A stretch of 64,000 nt of DNA from Megalobrama amblycephala. Taxonomy: Eukaryota > Chordata > Actinopteri > Cypriniformes > Xenocyprididae. Where the stretch lies: NCBI RefSeq assembly GCF_018812025.1, contig NC_063054.1, forward strand, positions 5,641,582 through 5,705,581, given 5' to 3'. The position numbers and the translations under genes are program-made. Of this stretch, positions 31,051-40,914 are shown piece after piece. Numbering within the stretch: position 1 is the first letter of the stretch; each line of letters begins with the position of its first letter. The notes under the pieces are model-generated. The model was not told where the DNA came from and searched no databases. It saw only the letters and a list, made by a program, of their open reading frames with translations.

Positions 31051-34000
31051 TGCACAGCATAAATGAATACACCCCCTCTGAACAAATACAAAAGATGTAT
31101 TTTCTTTATGATCACTAATACAATTCATGGAAAGATGGCAAAACTAAAATGTATTAAATATATGAGAAATATAGTCATTAATAACCATAAAATAAGTAAA
31201 TTAGCCAATTTTGTTTAAGGATTGCAGAAATGAGTACAACCAAGATTTAATTCAACAAATGAATTCAATAAATTCAATAAATTCTAGCACTTAGTATGCC
31301 TTCCATAATTTTGAATATACTGCTTTGACCCTTCTTGGCACGGAGCCATATTTAAAATGCCCTGATCTTTAATGGGGAGTGTTGCTCAACTCGTCTCTAC
31401 AGAATCCCCCACAGGCGCTCAAGAATGTTAAGACTGAGTGCAATACATGTCCACAGAAGGTTTTTCATATTGGGAGAATGCATATCCTCATTGTCCCATG
31501 CCCAACAATACAGGGAATGAGAACTATGATGCAGGTAATGAGGAAAGGGTAACATCTTCTGTTTCAAGTTTGTGTATTAAATTACACAGTGTGAGAATTC
31601 ATGACAGCATTGATAAAGCACAACTTCCTCACACCTTCAGCACTCATACAACCCTATATAAGAGCTTCACTACCACTGAACTTTACTGTAAGAACCAGGC
31701 ACTTCTCACTGTACTCCTCCTCTAGCAACACCATAACATTTTCGATGCTGTTAGATCCAAAATGATTGATTTGGTCTCATGAGACCAGAGTATTGATTCC
31801 CAGAATCTATATTTTGTAAATATGGGCTTTGGAAATGGCTAACTGACTTTATTGTGCTTTGGCTACAGTAGGTAGTTCCAGTGAGAAAAACAACCATGCA
31901 TGTCATTTCTGCAGGCTGCATCTTACTCCGTGAGATAAACAGTGACTCTTTTCATAGCTTTTGCTGGCTCGCTTGGTATTTCTCCAGATCTTTGTCTAGA
32001 ATAAAAATCCCTCATCACTAAATGAAGGCTTAAAATGAAGGCCTGATTTCAGGGGCCTTGTCAAGTCCATTGTTTTTGAATTTCTGTGTTACTTTTACTA
32101 TATTTTCACACTTAAAACAATGATTTGGTAATCCTCTTGTACCACTGTCCTCTTTTGTGCTAAGAAATAAGTCTCCTGACAGTTCTCTCTCAAGTGCTTC
32201 CATTGTTTTCAGCAAGTCTGAGAATGATTCAGTGGGCTATATAACAATTTTAATTGTCAAGAAATGACTTCTATTTAATTGTTTTATTTCAACATACTTA
32301 CCTGTTGATCAAACATTGCCTTAAACTTAAACCAGATTTTTTTTTTTTTTTTTTCATTTTATTTAGTAACTTTTAGGAGGGTGTACTCATATTTGATACA
32401 CAACATTTTATCACCTTGGTAACTTATTTTCCTGAATAACTTTGACATGCTTCTTTGGTAATTGATTAAGCAGACTTGCTGGAACATTATATCTCTAAAG
32501 AACCCTAACATGTCTTCAAAGTAATTTCAGAAGACTTTCAGAAGTTTCAGAGGGGGTGTACTCACTATGTCTTCTTCAAGACTAAAAGGCTGTTTATGAT
32601 ACTGTGTGTTTTAGCTGTTATTGGAACACAGGGTGTGTTCATCAAGTTTATCCTGCCAACTTTAGGAAGGAGATAGAAAATAGCCTTTTTCCTTCATCTT
32701 TGACCCACCTTCCTTTTGTAATAAAATTACTTTGCAGGAACTCAGGCAGCATGAACCTTTCATGAGGCTCTGCTAACAATATTAAGGAAACTTATCCAAA
32801 TTAAAAGCAGTACTAAAATTATTTATAATGTTTAAACCTACACTAAGCCCTTGATCTGGTGCACTTCAAGTTAGAGGCTAAACAAGAATGAATGCTTCAC
32901 ACTGATCCCACCAGAATACTAAAATGATGAATTAAGTAAATGAACGCATGAGCTTTTACAAACCCCGAGAACTCCCACAACCAAATGCTCATTGATGCAG
33001 AAGACGGTGATCTCCAACAAGGTCATGATGAGAAGCTGGACAGGGCTGGTTTTCCCCAAAACTGCTCCAAACGAGATCAGAACCGTTGCTGTACTGAAGT
33101 CAGCATTAATCATGCTGCACAGAAGGAATTGTGGGACAGATGTATTATTATTTTACATTAATTATAATTAAAGTTAAATTCAGTTAAATGTAACTCAACA
33201 TCTAGTATTATTTAACTATTTTGTTGGATAATGAAATGATGATCAGCTATATTAAGTCAGTCACCCAAGATCCCACCGTCACCAAAAGGTTGAGTTTACC
33301 TCTCAATGCTGACTTTTATTTTTCCATCATGCATATGCCACATGTTCTGGAGGAGAAGACCCCACTGCAAGCCAAAGGCAGCAAGCAACAGGTTGATGCC
33401 CACGCTGCTAAATCCATATCTCTTTAGGAAGGTCATCAAGAAACCAAAGCCAATGAAGATCATCACATGTACATCCTGAAACACTGGACACATGCAAAAA
33501 AGGTTGATGAGAAACAGCTGTTTCTCCACATCTAAAGCCTGAAATTATTCACAGCATTCTATAACAACATTTACTCCATCTGTAGTTTGAACAGGTCAGC
33601 AATGAAAGGGGGTGAACGTGATTTCACCAAGTACAACGTGTTCCTGGATCAACATCTTTGTTGATCCTGGAACAACATTCCAATCAACCAATCAGATTTG
33701 AGGGACACGTTTACCATTTATGTCAAGTTTAGGCTTACAACCTGCGTTAGGTGCTTCCACAACAGTGTTATTCAACTATCATTTCCCTATGATTTTAGGG
33801 ATAAGTTATAGGTAGGGTAAGGTTTAGGGGTTGGGAAAAGGTTAGGACAAAATTTTCGGATAGGAATGTTGTTCCAGGATCAACAAAATATGTTGATCCA
33901 GGAACATGTCTTACTTGGCAAAATCACGGTGACCATGAAAGGGAGCACTGTTACATTATATTTATGTTATGTTTACATCGTAAATTTCTGTCAGTTCATC

Positions 34001-37000
34001 ACACAAAGCTATTTTATGGAAGACTTAGGAAATGTAGCATATGGAAAAAAATAACTGATACTTTTGCTATTTTTGTACTTTTTATATTTTGTCCTTTAGC
34101 TTGACAGAACTGCATGAAGATTTGTGTTCCAAAAAATAAAAATAAAATTAACTCAACATGAGGGCACGTAAGTGACAAATTAAAGAATTTTCTTTTCAAG
34201 TTGACCTGTTTCTAAAGCGCAAGGCTCTTTACTGAGAATGCATAACATATTTCGCAGTAAAGTTATTCTTGAATCTTGATGAATAATTGCACTTCGAGAG
34301 TCTTTACAGAGCAACACAATTCTGCTCCACATAAAAAAAAAGTCTGTTTTAGAGTAAACCTTGCAAATTTGCAATGCTCATGTTCATCAACCACAACCAT
34401 GTCATGGTACAAAGGTCTTGTGTGCTCTTCTATTAGTCTATGAATGACAGGTTAAGAAGGTGCCCTTAGTGACCCTGTTGGCATGTGTAATTTTATTCAC
34501 TTCACATGACTCTAATGAGTGTTAAAATATACTTATTCCAAAATTAGTTATATTCAAAGCAATCCGCTCTTTTCAGTGCCTTAACTGGCTGCAACACGAC
34601 AAGCCATGAGTCGTTTTCGAAGTAGCTTTCTATGTTCTATATTGCTGCATTTCGAATTAAAATACTTTCCCCTTCTGTGGTGGACTAGCCATCCATCCAG
34701 GGTGTTTACCTGTTGACATGTGGATGATGTAATTAGTTCATTCATTAGCAGCAAACTGATTGCTGTAGAGAAGCAGGGCAATGTAAAAAGATACACAAAC
34801 ATGTATAAAAAATGAAATCACAATACTGGAATGTACACATTGAATGTCTTAACAACACATAGCAGCATCAACACTGCTGGCCTTTGCCCATCTCTCCTGC
34901 AGAAAAGGAAATGAGTTCTGGACTTTCCAGCTCAGGAAGCTGTACAGTCAACATCCAGAACACCTGATTCATCTGCAAGGCCTGTTTTCAGACTACACAA
35001 TACAAACCATATCATTGTGCCTGCTGATAATAATCAGACACATTAACGATTGTCAGGAAGTTTAAAAGGGTCTCACTGTCAGTCCCAAGAGAGACAAGTG
35101 GAACTACGAAGCATGAACCTCCAAGGTGCGGCACCAGACTTTGAATAGGCGAACATTACTTCAGGCTTCCTCGGAATGCCTCTGAAACCCTCCACCCATT
35201 CAATAATCCACACAATATCTAAACTTGCCAGTGGACAAACCCAAATAGTCATCAATCATAGTGCTCATGGTCTGACATCTGCTAGACTCATCAAGATAAC
35301 CGATGACCCCTGTAAGTACTACCAACTAAGCTTAGTGTTGAGGCACTTTGATCAGAACTCGAACAGAAGTATTTTATTTGCTCGCTGCATATTTTTATAG
35401 CTTGCTGTATATTTTTATTGCTTTCTGTCTTTATAAACGATCATATCCTCATTTTATAACATACTCCATGCTGGCGGCAAACCGTACAAAGAACTATACG
35501 ACGATACAGTAAAAAAAACAGACTAAACAGGAAAACTTCAGATAAATATGCGATGATTAAAAACCAGCAAAGTTTAGTCTTATCTACGCAAGCCATCTAA
35601 AAACAAACAAACAAGAGAATGTGATCTATTACTGCATGAACTCAATTCTCAGTGGTCATTCTTTGAAGATCCCTGAAAACATCTCAACGAAGGATCCCCC
35701 AAAATTTGATAGCATCTAGTTTTATTTTATCATCACAGCCCTTCCCATCCTTCTTACAGTACTTCCAGTCCAGTTGTGGTACCACAGTTGTGTAATTTAC
35801 TCTGTCTTCAACAAATCGTTCACTTTATTGTCACTAGTCTTGTGATGTTTGTTGAGCAATAAAATGCTGTCCAGCTGAACCCCTCCCACCCCCAAAATAT
35901 TTAAGTGGGCCTCTGACACAGCTGAAACAGAGGTTATCTACCCTTTTCAGCTGTTGTACAACCCGACTTTTCCTCTGATCTTTGTGTTGACGGAGTTGGC
36001 TAAAGGACTTTTCTCTGACTATTACATGTATGCAAACTTTGGAAAAGCATCATAGTGGAATTCAGATAATCTTGCCGGCTGAGTAAAGGTGCACAATCCA
36101 TTTTTTCCCCAACTGTTGGCTCTTACAACAAACAGAACCATTTTCCCAGTGAAAGTTTTCATACTTCCCACATGCAACAGATTTGCTGATAAAATCTCAA
36201 AGGTCCCATTTTCCTAATGGGTGGAAAATTTCCTCTCTATGTGAATGTTCAGTGACTTAATTACATTCTGTCAGCACTAATTTAGAGTGCAGTGACATAA
36301 CTTAGCTATGTCTGTTTTCTCTAAAGTGCCCGTTATTTTCTTTTCTTTGAAGCCTTTCTCATTCATTTCTGGAATGCTTTGCATGTAGAAAAGTGACAGA
36401 TGGCTTAGTTTTCCCAGCCTATAAACACAAATACTTTTTATTTTTCTTTCATTTTCATGTCTTCTTCTAATTGTTTTTTCAGGTCATCAGGTTAATTGGG
36501 TGGAAAAGGATTGTTACACTTTTTTTTAACAGTGCCGTAGTTACTGTGCATTGTAATTAGTCAGATAAGTACTATTAATTAACTTTATGTACTTACTGTA
36601 GAGTTAGGGTTACGGTTTGGTTTAGTTACTTGTAATTATACATAATTTACTGTTACTACTACTACATAATTTACAATACTACTGTTATTAAATAGTAAGT
36701 TCATGTAGTAACATGTAACTACGGCACTATAAAATAAAGTGTTACCAAAGAATTTGTATACTTTGACAACTAACAAACTAAAATGATTTCAATACAGTAC
36801 AAAAATTGACTTTATTGTCAGCTACATAAAAGACCACAAAAGTAAGACATATTGTAATGTATTTATCTATTCAGTATATATAGCAAAATTGCAGACTCAT
36901 TAAAGTCTCTGAACAACTCAAAGGCAGAAGAGTTATTATTAAGGGTAAATATATTTTGTTGAATCTGGAGCTTTGAACTGCACAGTTAAACTTGTTTCTT

Positions 37001-39332
37001 GGAGAAGATTGTTGTTTAGGATAAAGGGGGCTGGAATAGTAGTGTCTCTGACTGTGACAACCACAAAGAACAAAGAACTACAACTGTAATTAACAAACAG
37101 ATGACTGTTATTGTCAAGCCCTAGACAAATGCACCAGTGACATTAATATTAAAGTTCAATGTACTTGTAATTTCAAGAAAAGTATTCAGGTTACATATTT
37201 CGAAGGGTTGAATGGAAACTATGAGGACACATGTGCCATTGAGACTAATCTTGCATGTTCATACCCTCCACACCCCCAGAGCTGTTTTCAGTCCAAACCG
37301 TGTCCAAGCAACCACGAGTGCAATTTGAAGATAAAAGGAAATAAGGGTATTTTACAGCCAATGCATGTCATCTCTGCAAATGAGCAAAGCATGCAGAGAA
37401 AATTAAAGGAATGCAACTGAAGTTTGAAACATCTATAAGGAAATGTAGAGTCTATCCATTTGCACTGAAGGAATAATAATTATAACACTTTACAAAAATG
37501 TTAATTTGTTAACATTAGTTAATGTATTAACTAACATGAACTAACCATGAGCAATACATTTGTTACTGTATTTGTTAATCTTTGTTAATGTTAATACAGC
37601 AGTTCATTATGTTAGTTAACTAATGTTGATTTTAAATTATGTATTAAATGTTGAAATTAACATGAACAAAGATTAATAAATGCTGTAGAAATGCAGTTCA
37701 ATATTAGTTCCTGTTAACTAATGTAGTTAACTAATGTTAACTAATGAACCTTATTGTAAAGTGCTACCAATTTATTTTATAACGGAACAAATTCTGGTGG
37801 GAACAAAGCTGGTGGGTCACAACCCAAAATAAACTTGTTTCCCATATCTTTAGTTGTTGACATCAAATGATGTACGTCCAATCAAACTCAACAGTATTTT
37901 GTTTCAAATTCATCTGTCATTGCGTAAAATCTACACAAATGCCAGCATGAATATGCCCTTAACATTGAAAACCATTAACAAAACTCTGCAAGGTATAAAA
38001 TATGACCCAGACTTTGTTACAGACACAAACTGTACTTGTAATTTGTACATTTGTCATTTTACAAATGCAAACATTGACATGCCCTTAATATATTTTTATT
38101 AAGGATTCAATATAATATATTTTGTTGAATCTGGAGATTTTAACTGCACAATTAAACTCTTGTTTGTTGGGGAAGATTGTTGTTTATAGGATAAAGGGGG
38201 CTGGAATAGTAGTGTGTCTGTGAGGAACTGTGACAACCACAAAGAACAACAAGCTACAACTGCAATTAACAAACAGATGACTGTTATTGTCAAGCCCTAG
38301 ACATTGAAAACCATTAACAAAGCTATTGGTTTCCAATGTGCAATTATTGACAGCTGATAGCATGAAACCATCAAAATTCAATGCAATTAGATGGTCAATT
38401 TTCCTATTCAGCCTACAGTATGTCTTGTTAATAATTTTCATATGTAGTTAAACTGATAATGTTGGTAAAATTAACAAATGTAAATGTTTGGTCATACAGA
38501 CATTTCATTTTGTGTGTACATTAAATAATTTTGTACTGTATTGAGTCACCAGTTTAGATCTGGCTCCTGAATCAGAAGCAGAGGAAAATCTTGATTAAGG
38601 ACATGGATGAAAGATTAAAGCTGAACTTTATCTTCCTCTCCTCTTTGTCTTTCTCCTGAGAGTGCAGGAGCCCATGACATTGACTCTTCTCTGGAGGGAG
38701 TATTTTTAGGGACTTGCGTGCTGAATGAACATTAGTGAAATATTGCCGCCAAAGCTTTCGCAAAAATAAACCCTTCAGTCAGTGAACACTGATGAGTGAG
38801 TACAGCCATGAAACTCAATAGCAAAGTTGACATCTTCAAACATGATATATTCATTTGCAAGAGGAGCAACACCAAATCATCAGCCAAAGTTTTATTCAAC
38901 TTTTAGAATGCCTTTGGTCAGACAATGACTGTCATGTTAACAACATTTCTGCACCAATTGCTTCCAATTCCCAACTATATTTCTCTGGTCTGACCCTTAA
39001 AAAAATGCATTTGCTGGAGTAACCTAATGTATTCTGGTTGAGTTGGTATAATAACATTCCAATAAAATTTTAGACTTGAAAACCAATCAATTTAGATCTG
39101 CAATATTCACACACATATACACATATATACATAAATCTAACAGATACTTACTTGGATAGAGGGTCAATGGACCACCTGAATGAGTATTATTCTCTTCTGC
39201 ATGATGACCCCCACCATGAGCATCACCGGTGTCATAAACCACAAAGAGAGCATACAGGACAATGGTCACGGCTTCCAGTATCAAGGCCAAAATAGGGAAC
39301 TTGAGCCTCATGTTGGTGGCGTACGCTGGCAT
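28616..39332 (-). CDS. rhag: Rh-associated glycoprotein (ammonia/CO2 channel)
   Basis: Ten exons join without any break into 437 residues (human RHAG is 409). The protein is an Amt/Rh-family polytopic channel, expected to have 12 membrane helices and to form trimers that pass NH3 and probably CO2 in red-cell and gill membranes. The start [20 protein letters not shown] is followed by a first outer loop rich in His (HGGGHH) with a glycosylation sequon NNT at 48-50. Family signatures seen are [14 protein letters not shown] (62-75), [29 protein letters not shown] with pore histidine H183, [29 protein letters not shown], and [13 protein letters not shown] with pore histidine H342. The 159-residue spacing of the two histidines equals that in human RHAG and RHCG. 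Internal exon lengths of 184, 151, 148, 167, 138, 122, 74 and 74 fit the Rh gene plan. I prefer RHAG over RHBG or RHCG because of VHNLHG, CADM and the short acidic tail [10 protein letters not shown]. Introns are full of MITEs. Confidence 0.95.
28800..28873 (-). CDS. rhag: rhag exon 9
   Basis: Acceptor CCTCCTGCAG, 74 bases, donor GAG|GTACGT. Encodes [20 protein letters not shown] and IFWE, the conserved Rh C-terminal signature (LPFWGQPSDxNC(F/Y)xD in relatives). Confidence 0.95.
28913..29282. mobile_element. MITE in rhag intron 8
   Basis: The inverted ends GGTCCCACTTTATATTAAGT and ACTTAATATAAAGTGGGTCC extend inward through GGCCTTAACTACTATGTACT. G-rich GGGTAGG and GGGTAAGG words lie inside. 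A second copy is at 42953-43220. Confidence 0.82.
29397..29470 (-). CDS. rhag: rhag exon 8
   Basis: Acceptor TTTATCCCAG, 74 bases, donor ACAG|GTAGGT. Encodes [20 protein letters not shown] and GLITG, a late membrane helix. Confidence 0.93.
29565..29686 (-). CDS. rhag: rhag exon 7
   Basis: Acceptor CTCCTCAG, 122 bases, weak donor GA|GTAGCT. Encodes [20 protein letters not shown] with the second pore histidine (H342), and [14 protein letters not shown]. Read-through of the donor would meet a stop codon after one more codon, so splicing here is essential. Confidence 0.92.
29772..29909 (-). CDS. rhag: rhag exon 6
   Basis: Acceptor GTTGCATAG, 138 bases, donor ACT|GTATGA. Encodes [20 protein letters not shown], then [20 protein letters not shown]. 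Human RHAG has AIHPFG where this protein has DIQPFG, a substitution at a conserved site. Confidence 0.95.
30002..30168 (-). CDS. rhag: rhag exon 5
   Basis: Acceptor GTCTGTAG, 167 bases, donor ATG|GTGGGT. Encodes [16 protein letters not shown] and [19 protein letters not shown], ending KKGKLDM. Confidence 0.95.
30466..30613 (-). CDS. rhag: rhag exon 4
   Basis: Acceptor TTAACAG, 148 bases, donor CG|GTATGT. Encodes [19 protein letters not shown] with the first pore histidine (H183), ending in SDLFAMI. Confidence 0.95.
30614..32963 (-). other. rhag intron 3, mostly mobile DNA
   Basis: It contains a MITE-like start TACTGTGCAAAAGTCTTAGG at 30667, an (AT)n microsatellite at about 31006-31047, and a Tc1-type element from 31048. 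No exon was found between rhag exons 3 and 4. Confidence 0.65.
31048..32575. mobile_element. Tc1-type element in rhag intron 3
   Basis: It starts CAGTGCACAGCATAAATGAA directly after an AT repeat (TA target) and goes on TACACCCCC. A mirrored GGGGGTGTACTCA occurs at 32552. The element at about 58310-58902 ends GGGGGTGTACTCATTTACGC then TGGGCACTGTA, the same termini. The arms AACCATAAAATAAG and ACTTATTTTCCTG may also pair. No intact transposase; the right limit is uncertain. Confidence 0.55.
32964..33114 (-). CDS. rhag: rhag exon 3
   Basis: Acceptor TGTGCAG, 151 bases, donor CGGG|GTTTGT. Encodes [20 protein letters not shown] and the following [16 protein letters not shown]128 in NADF corresponds to a gate phenylalanine of Rh channels. 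Confidence 0.95.
33300..33483 (-). CDS. rhag: rhag exon 2
   Basis: Acceptor GTGTCCAG, 184 bases, donor AG|GTAAAC. Encodes [20 protein letters not shown] and continues through [13 protein letters not shown]. Confidence 0.95.
33618..33929. mobile_element. MITE with GTGATTTCACCAAGTA ends
   Basis: The left GTGATTTCACCAAGTA and the right TACTTGGCAAAATCAC are imperfect inverted ends. GTTCCTGGATCAACAT and its mirror ATGTTGATCCAGGAAC lie next to them. A related copy, split by a solo LTR, is at about 47852-48394. Confidence 0.75.
35885..35939 (-). promoter_or_regulatory. Candidate erythroid-type motif cluster in rhag intron 1
   Basis: CCCACCCCC (35885-35893), CAGCTG (35919-35924) and a minus-strand AGATAA (35934-35939) lie within 55 bp. 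CACCC, E-box and GATA motifs are typical of red-cell enhancers, and rhag is a red-cell gene. Such short motifs also occur by chance, and the GATA/E-box orientation is not the classical composite. Confidence 0.2.
36512..36748. mobile_element. MITE, second copy of 22549-22761 family
   Basis: The right end ACTATAAAATAAAGTGTTAC and the inner inverted pair AACAGTGCCGTAGTTAC and GTAACTACGGCACT match the copy at 22549-22761. Confidence 0.75.
36940..37135 (+). repeat. Intronic direct repeat, copy A
   Basis: About 190 bp with AATATATTTTGTTGAATCTG, GGATAAAGGGGGCTGGAATA, GTGACAACCACAAAGAACA and ACAGATGACTGTTATTGTCA. It matches 38110-38302 in the same orientation. Confidence 0.85.
37482..37770. mobile_element. 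MITE with ATAACACTTTACAA ends
   Basis: The left ATAACACTTTACAAAAATG and the right TTATTGTAAAGTGCTACCAA are imperfect inverted ends; the interior is rich in GTTAACTAATGTT words. It lies between the two direct repeats of intron 1. Confidence 0.7.
38110..38302 (+). repeat. Intronic direct repeat, copy B
   Basis: Contains ATATATTTTGTTGAATCTGG, GGATAAAGGGGGCTGGAATA and ACAGATGACTGTTATTGTCA as in copy A. The phrase TTGAAAACCATTAACAAA also occurs twice nearby (37967 and 38306), so the duplicated unit may be larger. Confidence 0.85.
39152..39332 (-). CDS. rhag: rhag exon 1 (coding part)
   Basis: ATG at 39332, donor CCAA|GTAAGT. Encodes residues 1-60: a short cytoplasmic start, helix 1 ([20 protein letters not shown]) and the His-rich glycosylated loop. 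A second in-frame ATG at codon 8 is possible but leaves a shorter start than usual. Confidence 0.95.
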
Positions 39333-39620
39333 GCTTTAACACCTTCTCTGCCTCTGTTGGGTGATTCTCCCTCTTGTTTCAACCTCTTTCACTCTCCACG
39401 CTGTCTGTGGCTTGTGGGGGGAGTGCAGAAAGTGGCATGTGGTTTTGAATTGGCTGCAGGTTTTAGGAAGACCAATGAAAAGAGAGACAGTTGGGGACGG
39501 TCACACTGCCTGTTCTACTGTACTGGTGGGGATGGGTTTCCTCTCTCCTCCTGCTTATGTAAATTAAGAGCAGTGTTGTAAATGCTCAAAACATAAATAA
39601 GCATATATGGCTGTTTAGAG
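39333..39620 (-). promoter_or_regulatory. rhag 5' UTR and promoter area
   Basis: This is immediately upstream of the rhag ATG. On the plus strand a CCAAT word lies at 39471 and a GTGGGGGGAGTG (CACCC-type on the gene strand) at 39415-39426. An AT-rich TTAATTTACATAAG lies at about 39552-39567 in gene orientation. The transcription start cannot be fixed from sequence. Confidence 0.3.
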
Positions 39621-40914
39621 GACCATAAATATGGAAACTATGCAAGATTTACAACACTTTAATTATTGTTTGGATTACATGGTAATTTGATGTTTTACCA
39701 CATGTCTGGTTACACATTTCAATTTTATTCATGGGTTTACCCTTTAAAATTATGAATTTATTGTTATTTTATTATTTACATTATTTGCGTATTACGTATG
39801 TTGTGAGGGGCCGTTTACAACAGTTTTCAACTAAAAACGGAAATCTTTGTATGCGTTTTGGCTGTTCATTTACACGACAGTGGCGTTTTTGGGGGCCTGA
39901 AAACGCAAGTTTTTGAAAACTGTACCATTATTGACTGCTGTGTAAACTACAAAAACGCAATTTTTTGAAAATGTGACTCGAAAATAAAGCTGTGTTTCCA
40001 CAAAATATCTGTTGGCACAAAATATCTGTAATAAAAATGGAAGTTGCTGCATTCAGGGAAGCCACTGTGGCTCTTTTTTCATTATAAGTGATGAAATGCA
40101 ATAAATGCCGTCATGTTATCTTGTGTTCGGATGCCTGGTGTTTAGGAATGCCATCATGTGAGACAAATCTGGGCGGTCATTATCATTATACTTTGGCTCA
40201 TGCATTTCAGAATGACGAAACCAACATTTGAGATGCTGTGCAATGAAATCGGCCTGCTGGTAAGTGCAGTTACCCAGCCAATGTTGAGTTCTCGTGAGTT
40301 TTCAAGGGATTTATTCGGTAAAAGTGTTTCTATTGTAGTTCATGTGCATGTCTTCTTATCGCATAAAAAATGTATCTGCCTCAATTGAGCGCATAAGTGT
40401 TTTATGCGCATTTTAGAATTTAATGCGCAATTTGGTGTTTCCATCCAGGACTTTTTATGCAATAACCCAAAATGTGCATAAAAATATGTGGATGGAAACA
40501 TAGCTACTGACAATTTTTTTTCTAATTTTCTTTTATATTGCTTTGGATTTGTGTATTTTGGTTCCTCTTTTAGGTTGAACACACCCTGAAGTTTGAGAGA
40601 TGAGTAGTAGAGCGTGGAGCAAGCAAGTGTTGTTGGTAATCTCATTTGGTTCTCACTTCCTAAATAAAGAAATGCATTTTTTGTACACCACACTGTAACT
40701 GGTAAAAACAGTGGAGCAAAAAACTCTTAAATGCCTATAACACTTTAATGAGAATAATGTAAAAACTCAGCTTGCTTGAGTTGTAATATTGTTTAATAAC
40801 TGATGATAAGAGGAAAAATTTTGCCTGGTTGATAAAATGGATTAAAAAATAATGCTGCCTTCAAGTGCACCTGGGAAATACGTACCTCCAAATCCGGCAT
40901 TCTTTATTGCAACT
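39621..40914. other. Intergenic repeats upstream of rhag
   Basis: Two diffuse elements are suggested. One is at about 39806-39985 with GGGGCCGTTTACAACAGTTT and many AAAACGCAA words. The other is at about 39991-40505 with GCTGTGTTTCCAC at the left and GGATGGAAACATAGC at the right as inverted ends. No gene was seen. Confidence 0.4.

Larger units (their letters stand above)
33484..39151 (-). other. rhag intron 1 (5.7 kb)
   Basis: Bounded by GTAAGT at 39151 and GTGTCCAG at 33484. It holds several MITEs, a pair of direct repeats at about 36940 and 38105, and a cluster of CACCC, CAGCTG and AGATAA motifs near 35885-35939 that could be an intronic enhancer. No coding exon was seen. Confidence 0.7.

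Noticed and set aside
39180..39581. 133-codon plus-strand frame
   Set aside because: It is antisense to rhag exon 1 and its 5' region, and no protein family is recognisable.
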